DNA of 64,000 nt from Nymphaea colorata (Eukaryota; Streptophyta; Magnoliopsida; Nymphaeales; Nymphaeaceae), in contig NC_045143.1 in the NCBI RefSeq assembly GCF_008831285.2, forward strand, positions 1,771,503 to 1,835,502, given 5' to 3'. The notes under the pieces were generated by a model. It had not been told where the DNA came from. It worked only from the letters and a program-made list of their open reading frames with translations, and did no database searches. The stretch's first letter is position 1. The number at the start of each line of letters is the position of its first letter. Position numbers and translations under genes: made by a program. Below, one piece after another: positions 25,586 to 37,274 of the stretch.

Positions 25586-28304
25586 CAAGGGCTCAAACTA
25601 AGTTTCTAGAAAAGAACATTGCAGATTGAACTTATGCAGCATACTTTTGCCTATGCACTCAAGGGCACTCATAGCCTGGATAATCTTCCAAGTTCCAAGC
25701 CAGAAATTTAAGGAATGAAACATGGAAACAATGACAAACATGAGTTACACTTACTGCAAGAGTGACTGGCTGGGGAAAGGGCTTGTTTGTCCCCAATAAA
25801 CTGTCATATGTTGCGTTCCAACTGTATCCAAGAAAATGTATCAGTCTATCAGATGTACAAAATTATACTTATCCCAACAATATCATAATTACAGTAGTCC
25901 ATCCAAATAACACTGAAGTAAATCAACAAAAAAAAATGGCATATTCCAAATACTATCTAATTTCATTTGTCAAAGTCTTTCAATTTGAAGTTTCTCCTTG
26001 CCATTTGTTGGTCAAACTATCATTTATGGCATCTTTTAGATAAGGATGTTCAACAAGTCGGGCCAACTCGGGCTTGACTCGCACTCACCAAGTTAAACAT
26101 GACTAGAGCTTGACTCGTTTAATAAACAAGTTGAGTTCAAGTTAAAAAATAGACTTGGCTAAGTAAACGAGTCAAGTTCAAGCTAGGTGAGCTCCACTTG
26201 TGTGAACTTGAGTAAAGCTCGTGAAGGTAATATCTAGAAGATTATTCACATCATCATCATAGCAAATAAGTAGTTCCACTGGTTTTTCGCCCTTGCTAGA
26301 AACCTCCAGGTTTGAGGTTCAGATCCCTTTGTTCCTCCTCTTGTAAAAGATTGATTTTTCTAATAACGGCTCGGAGCCAACTCGATCCGAGTTCAATCTT
26401 CCTTAACCTCGACCCTACCCGAGTTCGAGTTGGCTCAGCTTGGCTCAAACCCGCTCATGTGCATCCCTACTTCTAGACAAGGTGACTTGGTAGATATTTA
26501 TTTGAGCTGGTTTTCCGACAAAAATTTCTGTGAGTAAAGGATTTACAGTATCTGTCGAAAAATCTGAAGAATCAAATATACATTTGTATGAAGAAATAAT
26601 CAGTCTGCAATACTATCTACTGGTGAAAAGAAAGGAGATAGAGTTTGTGTTTTAGTAAAGATTGAAAGCGTAAACATATAAGGAAAGGATTCCAGAAAAC
26701 TTGCAAACCATATCACTGTAATATATATTTTTGGGTGGCATTTTGCAAATGGTCAAGGCACACTGGTTTTCAAATGTCAAAAACGTTTGAGATTGCAGTC
26801 TGATCTAAACGCCAATCATATCAGGATTTTTTTTTTTTAAAGATATTTTGCTGTTACTTCAGTCTGGCTCTGAAATGTCAATGATATGAGGATAGTCTCA
26901 AAACATTGGAGATGCTGGTGACAATAGTTTGAAGTTTGAACTAAAAGAAACAAGTAAACGTTTGCAGCAAGAAGAACATTTTTCCACATCTAGCAAAGTA
27001 GAAAATGGAAAGCACAATGCCTTAGCCTTGGTTCTCGCAGTTGTGGTGGCTGCTTTTCTGCCTTGCTGTTTTTAAGCCACTCCTGACGAATTTGTGTCCA
27101 CCGTAGAAGACCTGCCAAAGAACAAAACTAAATTCAGAATGGAACAAGTTGTTACAGATCTGAAGATTGCCGAATAGCCAGAAGATGACAATCATCAAAC
27201 AAGATTTTAACTTGCCATGATTCACAAATTCTGTTGCATTGGAATTGCTTGGCCCACAATGGGAATCAAGTATTTGGTTTGATATGCTTATAGACGAGAT
27301 GCTTCTCTGTGATTGAACACCACTATTCTCCATCTCATAAGTACTTGTGCTCCAAAAATCTTCAGATAGACCAGCCTTCTTTACTCTGCGACCCTGTATT
27401 TTTAGCCCCTTAGATGGCTCATCAACAGCAGTAATTGGAGTGGGTGTTGAACAGCATCCAAGACAACCTCTGCTCTGTTGCAAGCCAGGTACAAACCAAT
27501 CAAAAGATTAGCACAAGCATTCAAAGTAGCAATATAATTATATAGCATGAAGGATCAGCCATACATCATTGATATTAGAAAGAACCACAAAACATGGAAC
27601 GCAGGCAAATCCATATAGGGGCAGGCATTACCGTATCAAAAGCAATGTAAGTGCAAATATTTGAGAATCCAGCATAAAGTGCACAAAAAACAAAAAATGG
27701 TTTTGTAGGCAGGTGCAGCTGCTGGTGGCATTTTCAAAGGTTTTTCCATATACTGATACATGTTCAATTCCCATGGATCTAGTGCACCTCTTAAAAATTT
27801 CATTCTACAACAAGGGAGAAAAGAAAAGTCCAGTTGCAATTATGCAAAACTTTGTCTATTCATGGCAAAACTCAGCATGTCAAAAGTTCTCATGCTATAG
27901 TATTGTTGGCATCAGAGATGTTATGAATGTTAGCAACTAGAAAGGTCCTGTAGATAGAAAGTCAAGTGCAGGAATCTGCTGTAAAATGCTTGATGTGAGT
28001 AATCTAAGCTTTCCTATGCCACTTCATGTTAGCAAAGCATCATACTTCATCTCTATTTAGAGTTAAACATGTATCCAACCATTATCAATAAAAAAAGAGT
28101 TTGAATATTCACTTTATAATTAGTTCCAACACTCTAATACTGACGACGGCAAGAAATGACTGATTCTTGGGGTTAGGAGATCATGGCTTCATGGAATGCA
28201 ACATTTGTTACATATCACTTTCTTTTCTCTGAATCACACACATGGACACCACTTTCTTTTTATTTGTTCTGTTATTCTTCAGAACGTACCTCCATTGACT
28301 TCAT
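24757..28304 (-). CDS. Gag1-like clamp domain protein (DUF4050 family)
   Basis: Five coding exons: 28304-28290, 27474-27216, 27111-27021, 25821-25755 and 24810-24757, giving 161 residues. The N-terminus MKSMESRGCLGCC and the run EDFWSTSTYEMENSGVQSQR match conserved plant proteins with a Gag1-like clamp domain. The C-terminal half (LLRWTQIRQEWL, SWNATYDSLLGTNKPFPQP, EMVDFLVDVWEVEGLYD) is the clamp domain. Molecular function in plants is unknown to me. Introns 2 and 3 must start with GC: the donors are CATG|GCAAGT and TAAG|GCATTG. Introns 1 and 4 are GT-AG. The start is the first ATG after an in-frame TAA; an ATG four codons on (MESRGC) is also possible. A hAT-like MITE sits in intron 3. Confidence 0.85.
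25273..25303. repeat. (TA)n microsatellite
   Basis: TA-rich run inside intron 4 of the Gag1-like gene. Confidence 0.9.
25539..25583. repeat. (TA)n microsatellite
   Basis: About 22 TA units inside intron 4 of the Gag1-like gene. Confidence 0.95.
26041..26469. mobile_element. hAT-like MITE, copy 1
   Basis: A 429-bp element with ends TAAGGATG...CATCCCTA, which are imperfect terminal inverted repeats. It is flanked by near-matching 8-bp duplications, CTTTTAGA at 26033-26040 and CTTCTAGA at 26470-26477 (7 of 8). The inside has many CTCGA/ACTCG subrepeats and no coding capacity. An 8-bp duplication is the hAT superfamily hallmark. It lies in intron 3 of the Gag1-like gene. Bases about 26290-26345 contain a T-arm-like AGGTTCAGATCCC, possibly a nested tRNA-derived fragment. 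Confidence 0.7.
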
Positions 28305-29209
28305 AATACCTTCCTTGAAGGCATCTGCTTGAACTTCAATGAACTCAATTTTTTATACTGCAGAAATTAAAATCTTAAATGACCGCAATTATGCTCGCCA
28401 TAGAACTGAAAGTGGAACTCCATAATTTGCGTAGACATTGCTAGGCAGTCCAAGTTTTTGAGCTGGTAAACAAGGTGGGATAAGTCCGCTCCAAATTCTT
28501 TTGCATTCTTAAGAAAGCAAGGTCAAACAAAGCAGGCAAACATGAAAATATAAGCAAGAAGAGGACTGCAAAACGTCAGAGCTAGGAATGATGATGTCAA
28601 TTTATTTTCTTACTATAGCAATCAAATGCATTCACCCAATTATGCATAGGCACATCAAAACACAAACTTCCTCATAGCAGAAGGAAACGTTTGTCCACGA
28701 ACAGTAACCATGTTTCCTCAAATATATTCCTGGACTGAAATTGCATGCGTTAAATTATGTGTGGTACAGGACATGTGTAAATATGAAATTAGACTTTTAG
28801 GTACAGCATATAAAGAAAACACACAAACACGCAAGGACACTAGCACATCATACTTGCCGAGTATTGACAACCATTTCGACCATAAGTTCTCTCCCATGAC
28901 AGAACTCAAAAGTTTAGTTGCCAATTAGCAAAACCAATGCTATCAGAGAGATGCCCAAGACCTAGCCCTATTATATGAATACACAACACCTGTTCTAGAA
29001 ATCAAAGACATCTACATAAGAACCAACACCAACATGAACAAAGCTTATTTACATTGTTACATTAGGAGGGACTAATCAAGCGTCCATTGTACCAATAATT
29101 GCAACATAATCCCTAAATCACCAGCACTTCTCATTTTATACCGAAAAAAGACCCCAAAGCCATCGAACCGAGAGAAAACCCAGTGTATTCATTGAGACTA
29201 ATTCAAGGG

Positions 29210-29249
<40 letters not shown>

Positions 29250-29271
29250 GGGGAGAGGAAGAGAACGTACC
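28290..29271 (-). other. Inferred 5' leader intron of the Gag1-like gene
   Basis: On the coding strand a donor-like TATGGG|GTACGT ends at 29271, and an acceptor-like TTTCTGCAG precedes 28357, about 50 bases upstream of the start codon. A leader exon upstream of 29271 and an intron of about 900 nt would fit a plant 5' UTR intron. A pyrimidine tract (the (GA)n at 29212-29245 read on the minus strand) lies just inside the intron. No transcript evidence is available. Confidence 0.35.
29212..29245. repeat. (GA)n microsatellite
   Basis: About sixteen GA units near the probable 5' end of the Gag1-like gene. Confidence 0.95.
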
Positions 29272-30255
29272 CCATACAGGAAAACAATTGTCGGATCCAC
29301 AACACGAAAGAGCTGCGACGTAGCATCTACCTGCCTCTCTCCCCTCTACTCCTACCGCCTCTCTCTCTCTCTCCCTCTCTCTCTATCTGTCGGTGTTAAG
29401 GCTCTGATGAAACGGCAGTCCCTTCAAAACCCCACATCAGAATGCAGATCTCTTCTCCTTGCCACCACCATCCCTTCAACAACAAGAGAGGAAGATGCCC
29501 CCACCCCCTCAATCCCCTTCCCCCTCTGCCACCATCAGGACCGTTCCCCCAAAAAAAACAACAAAAAGAAATGAAGAAAAAAAAAAAAAGATCCAGTATC
29601 AGAACATCAATTATATTCCTCTAAATTCGCATGGAGACCCAAGAAACCCCAACACAGACAAACGAGCAAATCAAGAAGATCGTTTTGCAGAAGCTAAAAA
29701 TAACAAATCCACGGTTTCCACCTCACCCGTCCTCTCCCTGAGGGAGCAACTCCAAAGAAGAGAGATCAGGAGGAGGCGGGGGACTGGAGGCGCCGCTGTT
29801 TTCTCTCTGCTTAGGTGTGTGCGTGTGCGCGCGCAACTACGCAACCGCTCGTTGACGTGACAACATGAAGACCTTGATGAGTTTTCCCCGACTCTTGTCC
29901 TTATCCCTTGTTAAAAAAATATCTACATATGATAAGCCAGCTTATTTGCCCTTCAACCCAAATGCGCGCTTGATTGACATCTACATTTTTCCTGTTTTAT
30001 CTTTTGAAGCATAGATGTATTTAACTTCATAAGCAAGATCAAGGCCTAACGCCTTCGAATTTTTAAAGTTTGAGCTAAATGGTAAAAATGAGCCAGATGT
30101 AAAGTTCAATACCTATAATGTCAACTTAATAATTTTTGCTGACCCAGCCGCTTATATGAGGCCAATTTTTAGTTCAATTTTTTGGACATCAATTATTGAG
30201 TTGAACTATACGTTCAAGGGGCCGGAATATTAACTACAAGGTTTAATCTGTTAGC

Positions 30256-30945
30256 ATTAGGAGGACATTTGGATAACACTAGGGATGAATGAGGCGGGTC
30301 GAATTAAAGTTTTTAATTTTTAATAGGGTTGAAATATCATTTTTCAAAATGTTTGTATAGAACAAGTGAAATTTTTTAAAATTTATATATAAATTAAAAA
30401 AAAAAAGAATTGAGGTGGGGCCATGGCCAAGCGGCCCCTACCTTGACTCCGCCCTGGATAGCACCCTTATCTTACTCAATTTCGTGAAAACTTGGTTTTG
30501 TGAAAGCTAAGTTTGTTATGCCGATCCAAGAGACATGATGAATACAAACCCATTGAGTTTTATGAAAACTTGGTTTGGATAACAAAGAGGACGTTTGGCT
30601 AACATCTTCCATCTAATTCAGTTTTATGAAAACTTGGTTGTCATTAAATCTAAGGTTTTCAGTGAGTTTTGAAAACTTGATTTATTGACTTGAATAACAT
30701 ATCTAAAGTTTTGAAAACTTGATTTATTTACTTGAATAACATATCTAAAGCCTGGTTTTTTATGAAGAACTTGTGAGGATCAGATTTCTGACACCCATTT
30801 AGAAACCTGAGTTTTGTTGAGACTAAGTTTCTCTGAAATCCAAACTTTGACGCGTCCAAACACTTCAAAAACTTAATTTTAGAGGCAAAATCACATTTTG
30901 CTTTCAAAATCTTACTTTAGATGTCACATCCAAACGCCTTCCGAT
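30256..30945. repeat. Fold-back-like dispersed repeat, long copy
   Basis: It begins near AGGACATTTGGATAAC and ends near ATCCAAACGCCTTCC, which are inverted relative to each other. The inside repeats a TTTTGAAAACTTGGTTT-like motif several times. Related segments occur at 33896-34080, 36826-36976, 48425-48600 and 49478-49570. Non-autonomous transposon remnants are likely; boundaries are approximate. Confidence 0.45.
30665..30748. repeat. 42-bp tandem duplication
   Basis: Two units (30665-30706 and 30707-30748) starting AGTTTTGAAAACTTGATTTA, nearly identical, nested in the fold-back-like repeat. Confidence 0.85.
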
Positions 30946-31378
30946 ACATTTTCCCTAAGTAAATTGTGAAGTCTGCGGCCTCGCTAGTGGCATCGTAGAT
31001 TTTGACTTTTGCAGGTTTATTCAATGAGTTTGAAAATCATGCTTGTCGTCGTAAAGAGTGGTCCTTTTCCACCAGCTTTTCCATTCCAAAATGTCGTCAA
31101 TTCAAAAAAGTCGGATAAATGATTTTATTTTTAAATATTCAGCATTTAAAAAAAAAAGTTGACCATATTTTTGCTAAAATGGGAAATTTACTGATAAGGG
31201 CCTACGCTGTTCGGTAAGCTTCCGACAATTTTCAAAGAAGGCGACGCACCCTTTCCCTCAGCCACTCCTTTTAAATTACTCTTCTGGTTCTTATCCTTTA
31301 TAAAATTGTTAATATGCACCCTCCCCTATCAAATCATTCGCTAAACAAGACGCCAAAGGTGAGAGAGACTCATAGTCG

Positions 31379-31545
31379 GTGGCGAAGCTAGAAAACTGAG
31401 CATTTGTTTAAAAATACTCAAATCTGATGAGGTTCTGTTATATGGATAAGTATTTAAGATTCTCATTTAAAAATAAAAAACTTCTAAGAGACTGCTGTAG
31501 GCAACTACTTGCACCAGTCACCATGTGGCTAGACCACTGCCCAGA
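31379..31545. repeat. Dispersed repeat copy related to 1774-1930
   Basis: It contains TGTAGGCAACTACTTGCACC...ATGTGGCTAGACCACTGCC, matching the right part of the copy at 1.9 kb. Its left end GGTGGCGAAGCTAG is weakly inverted relative to the right end. Non-autonomous element remnant. Confidence 0.45.
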
Positions 31546-32949
31546 GTTATGCTCATGGGCTTCATTTTGTACATAATTTAGCTTAGCACGCATGAACGAT
31601 GCCCATAAGTCCTTCGATGAGTGTTCAAATGGTCTGGCTCGATGCGCACCTTTAATTAGGCATAGGTTTTTGGTGCACACCCAATTAGGCATAGGTTTTG
31701 AGATGAAATAAAAGAAAGACGAAAACAAAATTCTGCTTCCCCTTGGAGTTCGAGGTTACTTATAATCTACTTCGTTGTGTTTTTGAAAATTAAGCTCTTG
31801 GGCACCTGAAAATCTCCAATTCAGAAGAGAATCATCTCTCCTTTTGAATTTGGAAACTGTTTATCAAAGAAATTTTGCAGGAAACATATGGGAGTGAAGC
31901 TTGGTCTCAATGTAGCTGAAATTGAACGAACATATTAGTGATTATATGTTTGACTAATCATCAAGTCTATGTTTCTAATATTGTTGCTAGCCACATGACT
32001 TACCTAATGAGGAGTACATAATTGTCTAACTTCCCTCTTTTTCTTTCCCTTTTTTATATTCTCAAGTTGGGGCAAAGCAGATTCAATTCTTACTAAATCA
32101 TGCCAAGACTAAGAGGTGCACCATGGCCATCCACTCTGGATTTCTTTTGATTAAAGCTCCTGTTGACCTTTTCATATTTATCGTGAGAAACGGGTCAGTG
32201 TAAATAAATATCATGTAGCGTTGAAAATACGTTCCGAATTTATTATTGAAAATGGCATCCAGCTTATAAAGTTAGATCATGTTTGCATGAATTCAATCTT
32301 AGAATTGAGGTAAATTGAGATCTTAGGAACTCTCAACTCAAATCACAAGTCCACATATTTCAACAAACGCGTGCACTGTAACAAGAATTTGCAAAAAATC
32401 CGCAGCTTGATCAAACTGTGGATCTAAGATAGGCCTTATGTCAAATCCAACTTTTAAATCTAACGCCAGAGGAGCATCGTAAGTTTGACACCGGATGAAT
32501 ACCTTCCATCATCCTTTCATTCCTGTGGGGGTTATGTTTCTATGCTAATAGAGTGCAAGCACGATACCAATGTAAAGGTACATACGTGTTGGACCCTAGC
32601 AGAAGGAGAAGTGGGGAGGAGGAGGCTTCGGCTCTCAATAAGGGTAACAAGATGAAATATTCCTCTTGGTCACTTGAAACTCTTACATCTGGGATCCAGT
32701 ACAATGAAACACTTTCTTAGAGGTTGTTTGATATGCATTCCATGTACAAAATGTCTTTTGGTGTTCTCAGCATATGCCAAACAAAAAAAAGTCCATTCTT
32801 TCAGTGGACAAGCCACATATGGGCAAGTGAGGGCAGTTGTCCACCCAAACTCACATAAATTATTTATTACATATTGATGTCACACCCTATTTTCTATTAT
32901 ATATTTAAGAGTCTAAGTTTTGGCTACTATACCTGTAATAATGCTCCTC

Positions 32950-32972
32950 AAAAAAAAAAAAAAAAAAAAAAA
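32950..32972. repeat. A23 homopolymer
   Basis: Run of 23 A in intergenic DNA, possibly a retroposon tail; no other retroposon feature was seen. Confidence 0.9.
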
Positions 32973-33180
32973 TTACTGACTTCTTTACTGTTCTCTTCCA
33001 CCGAGCTTTCTTCAAATTAGACTACTTCTTAGTGGCATAACCATATTGGGGATCAGCCTATTGGTGACTTGGTATTTAAAAAATCTAGCAGCACAAAAGT
33101 TTGGCTTTTCAGTTGGAGATAATTTTTATATACTAAAAAGCACCTGCTTACTTTTAGACTGCAACTGTTTCTGATCGAAC

Positions 33181-33305
33181 CGCTCAAGTGAAGGCCGAAG
33201 CACCGCTCAAGTGAAGGCCGAAGCGTTAGATGATCCATTCTTCAATCATCAGAAAATTCTTTGAAAGCTTTAGATGGTCCATTCTTCAATCATCATAAAA
33301 TTCCG
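33181..33305. repeat. Two adjacent tandem duplications
   Basis: A 23-bp unit CGCTCAAGTGAAGGCCGAAG is present twice (33181-33226). It is followed by a roughly 43-bp-spaced duplication of TAGATGATCCATTCTTCAAT (33227-33262 and 33270-33305). They lie just downstream of the small membrane protein stop, possibly in its 3' UTR. Confidence 0.85.
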
Positions 33306-33411
33306 TTCACACATCAAATGAACTCGTTTCAAAATGGATAAAATTATGCTGTGATCTATGTACATCACATCTCGAGAGATCAGAGATTTGAAAAGGGCGC
33401 TCCAGTGAAAG

Positions 33412-34958
33412 TCAATACATGCTAGCCATTCTCTGAAGTCGATCTCTGAGAATACCATTGTACAAAACCACCTGGTTTTCCGGCATCTTTCGGCCATGGT
33501 ACGACGCTGCACCAGCTCTTGCGTGGCGTGTAGGAGCAGATTTATGGCATCCTTGTCGGTCTTCACGTTCCAATCTCAAAGCAACAGTGTCGTGCCTTCT
33601 TCTTCCGCTTCTCCTGTAACCTTCATTGTCCCCAGATGGCTCCACCACGTCTGTGGCGAACTGTACCTTTCTCACCGTCCTTGTCTTCTTTCCCCCTTTC
33701 TTGTCTGCCACAGCAAACATTTACACGTTAACAAGAAACTACACACACAGATTGAAACTGGTTTTTCCAGCCTTTAGCTTCTGAACTTTTTTTTTTCTCT
33801 CTTTTTTTTTAATTATAATTCTCTATATGGTGAAATTAGTAAAACTTTTAAAGACAGAAATACTTGTCAAACCATTTGCAAGAGAAAAAGCTTTAGGTTG
33901 TATTTAAACGACAACCTCCAAAAACAATGTTTTGTGAAAACCAGGTTGATGACAAGTAGTCATTTTGAAACCTAATGTGTATGTTTGAGTGACAAAACAA
34001 AACTAGTTTTTCGTTGATCACGTCTTTTGAAAATGTCGTTTTGTAAACCCAGTTTCGACTGTCACCTAAAAACGCCTTAATGAGACACTTGTCCCCATCT
34101 TTCTATTTTTCTATTTTCTGTCTTGTCTTTCATTTCGCTATTTTTCTGTGTTCTCTTCGGATTCTGATAACATAAGAACGCCTCTCTGCATTTTGATAAA
34201 ACAACAGTGACCACCTTATATAAATTCTGCGTGAGCAAAACTCCCAGATTTAAATCTAATTTAGATACGATCATCCCATCAGCATCTGCACCTACATTGA
34301 ATACTGCAATTTGTTTTTGATCGAATCAAACCCACGGATGAAGTTGATTCACCATTGCACATTGTTCATTCCTAATAATCATATCTTTATCACAAAAAAC
34401 GGGGTTTTAGAATAAAGAAAGTATAGATATTGGTTCTTTATTTGAAAAATCCGGCACGCAGGTCAAGTTCTTGCGATCGAATGACCATTTTTCTTCACAG
34501 GCCATGTAGCTCTTATCTATGCAGTTTGATTTGACAAGAATCAATTGTTCTGAACATAGGAATCAGATTTTTCTTTGGGTTTAATTATCATTTCAAACTG
34601 CAGAATTATATGGAATTTCAATGACTAACAATGTACCAACGAAAATTATTATCAAATCAACTATGTATGTCGCATCCACAAGGTGAACTTCAAGCTGAGA
34701 TTCAAGGGAGTGCTTGTTATGTAAGCATTTGCGGTATCCCAACCAAGAAGTCAGATGGCAGATTTATCAAACAACAGGCTGCATACATCTCTGATCATAC
34801 AGGGAAGACCACTGACCTGAGAAGATCGATGGCCGACGTTCCGCAGCCTGATCAGCTTCCACCGTCCTCTTCGGACGTAAAAGCAAGAGAATTAGCGTGC
34901 CAGAGACCGCCGCAGCCGTGACCAGAACAGCTCCTTGAGAACCCACAAAGGAAGGCAT
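33412..34958 (-). CDS. Conserved plant small membrane-anchored protein of unknown function
   Basis: Exons 34958-34817 and 33704-33412 join in phase 1 (TTCTCAG|GTCAGT donor, TGTGGCAG acceptor) to give 144 residues. MPSFVGSQGAVLVTAAAVSG begins a single hydrophobic segment (about residues 8-27). It is followed by a basic stretch (KKGGKKTRTVRK), the motif VQFATDVVEPSGDNEGYRR and a conserved C-terminus PENQVVLYNGILRDRLQRM. I recognise this arrangement from uncharacterised angiosperm proteins, including Arabidopsis, but know no function. One membrane span with a cytosolic basic tail is predicted. The intron (33705-34816) carries a fold-back-like repeat. Confidence 0.82.
33896..34080. repeat. Fold-back-like repeat copy in an intron
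   Basis: The left end AGGTTGTATTTAAACGAC and the right end GTCACCTAAAAACGCCT are imperfect inverted repeats. The inside has TTTTGTGAAAACCAGGTT and a second related motif. It lies inside the intron of the small membrane protein gene. Confidence 0.5.
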
Positions 34959-36252
34959 CCCAGAATGCTGCAGGAGCAGACGAGAGACAACGATGAATGA
35001 GGACTTGCGTGGATAAGAAACTAGCAGTTCTTCTCAGCAGTAGAGTTCCATATAAGAAAAATTTGAGGCCCAAATCAAGCATGTTCCACCACATAGTGCC
35101 CTTACTGCCTTACATATGTCTAGATTTCTCCATTTTCCTCTCGAAAGAACCAAAAAAAGGTTCAGGGAGAAATGGGGAGTCGTGGATCACTGGCCACACA
35201 CACGAGTGATTTAAAAGTATGAAGAAAATGCGAATCAGATGAGTGAAAGGTCATGGTGGGTTGCAGACAAAGGCATTTGCCACCTAGAAAGATCGAGTGG
35301 TCCAAAATCAGTTCATGTGAGTCACTCCTGGTAGCAGCAGTCCTTCATTCTGGCTCCATACAACGAATCCAAATCTCTGCGAATCAAGCAGCCTGATATT
35401 GAAGCCAGAGCTCTAACATGTGATTGTCTGCAACAATCGATCCTGACCTCTGTGCTGTAATGATCAACAGGGGAAAGAACAGAGAAATTGGAGGAGGACT
35501 AGATCTAGCGGTAGATCCAATAAACACAACCAATTTCACATGTAAGTTCTTAGATCTTCATTTTTTGGAGGTGGGTAGACCTTAAGTTTTGCCAGAACCA
35601 ACTCAGCCTTACATGGAACGCCACCTGGCTTACGCCTTGCCTGCTTACTTGCCATTGATGTGAAAGGATGCACCCGCAGAAACCATTCATGGCAATGGTT
35701 GTATGTCATTTTCTTCTTCATTGTCTTCTTCTGTTTTTGGGAGTGAAATGTGAGTTGAGTCTGTTGGAAGGGTACAAAGTGGAAGGTAAGGACTTAATAT
35801 AGGTTCTTTACTTCAATATCTTTTCAAAACATCTTGAATAAACTTGAAAATAATTTAGCCGGATCTGTTAAATTATATTACCCTGTCCCTGACTTAATAT
35901 AGATATGTTCAATTATCAATATGATCTTGAATTCATTTAACCGGATCTGGTAAAGAAATCGGTGTACCATATATTAATCAGATCCGGAATACTTTACAGA
36001 TGAATCTGAGTGCAAGTATGATGTCCGATTGAGGTAAGATAGAGAGCCAACATGGTTGCATATAAATGTCAGATCGTATGCTAGTCAAGTTTGAAAAAAC
36101 AGGATCCATACCAGATTATGTAGAATGGCTGCAAACCCAATCCGTTCACATCATTATTGAGCACCCCCAGCTCATCTTTAACTTGCCTGGCTCTAGTGCA
36201 CTCCTACCCACAAACAAGTCACCTATGAAGAGCTTATGAACCGACATGTGGG

Positions 36253-36609
36253 TAGCGATGTACAACTATCACATATAGCTCGGCTCGAGCTCAACTCGAG
36301 CTTTATGTGGTGAGCTCGAGCTCAACTCGTTTAATCGAGAGTTCGAGTCGTTTAAGCTTGTGTCCCTTAATATATATTTTTTGCTTAAAATTTTCATGTT
36401 TTTATTTAAGCCATTTTCAATTTTTGAAATTACAACAATAAGTATTAGTGTTAAACAAGCTTAATCGAGTCTAGTTCATCCAACTCGAACTCGACCTCAG
36501 TTAAGCTTGAACTCGACTTGTTTAACTTTTGAGCGGAGCTTGAGTCGAGCTTAACCGAACGAGCAGTTCAAGTTAAGCTCGAGTTGGTTCGATTGATTGA
36601 GCATTCCTA
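36253..36609. mobile_element. hAT-like MITE, copy 2
   Basis: A 357-bp element with ends TAGCGATG...CATTCCTA. It is flanked by 8-bp near-duplications CATGTGGG (36245-36252) and CTTGTGGG (36610-36617), 7 of 8 matching. The inside is built from CTCGAGCTCAACTCG-type subrepeats as in the copy at 26041-26469. There is no coding capacity, so movement would need a transposase supplied elsewhere. Confidence 0.7.
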
Positions 36610-36825
36610 CTTGTGGGTGGGCCATTCACGCACATGCAGGAGACATTTTGGTTCTCTGGCCTGCTCGTTAGGCCCTGATGTAGGATCAGCAAATTAAATG
36701 CAATGAATAATTTTTTGTCCGACTTGAATATGGTAGGAGAATTTATAGATTTAGATATTTTTCATACACATTTGTCCTTATGACAAACGACATTGAATTT
36801 GATTAGATTTGTGAAAAACTCATTT

Positions 36826-36976
36826 TTGACAAAATGACATTTTAAAAAGGAAGATTTTTTTGGTCTTGTCATCCAAATACACAAACCAGGCTTCACATGC
36901 TGCTTAAAGAACGAGATTTTTGAAAGACTTGATTATTATAAAATGATATTGTTTGGGAGATCATCCAAATACAACC
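36826..36976. repeat. Fold-back-like repeat copy
   Basis: The right end ATCCAAATACAACCT is the inverse of the left end of the copy at 33896. The inside has GACAAAATGACATTTT and related motifs. Boundaries are approximate. Confidence 0.4.
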
Positions 36977-37268
36977 TTTACTTTTAGGCTATACAATTCA
37001 ATTTTTTATGAACGGTTCATGTTTCTAGTTGAGGTGGCATACGGTCTTTTTTTCTCTCTATAATGTTAAGAGTTGCCAAGCCTTTTGAATGTCCTATGGA
37101 TGATCAAAAAATTAGAATGACGGCTGAGACTTGATCCAGGATCTTCAACTTTATACTCTGCAACAGATAAAGAGAGCCAGACACAAGGACAGATTTGGGT
37201 ATTAGGAAGCATTTCTGGGCTTAAATGAGTTTGTCACAGTTCACCACCATGACTGTGTAACAGTTATT

Positions 37269-37274
37269 TTTATT
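37269..37274 (-). terminator. Candidate poly(A) signal of the PLD gene
   Basis: AATAAA on the minus strand about 380 bases after the PLD stop codon, in A-rich coding-strand sequence. Plant signals are degenerate, so this is only a candidate. Confidence 0.35.

Larger units (their letters stand above)
29880..33050. other. Repeat-rich stretch without a recognised gene
   Basis: Most of 30.2-31.0 kb is fold-back-like repeat, 31.38-31.55 kb is another dispersed repeat, and 32950-32972 is an A23 tract. No coding frame on either strand was convincing. The left end (29.3-29.9 kb) is probably promoter and leader of the Gag1-like gene. Confidence 0.45.
35100..37250. other. Intergenic region with MITE and fold-back repeat
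   Basis: It holds the promoter side of the small membrane protein gene (left), the hAT-like MITE at 36253-36609 and a fold-back-like copy at 36826-36976. A minus-strand open frame at 35536-35721 matches nothing known to me. No gene is called. Confidence 0.45.

Noticed and set aside
26290-26345. tRNA-like SINE inside the MITE
   Set aside because: Only the T-arm-like box is visible; no A box and no tail, so it is mentioned within the MITE entry only.
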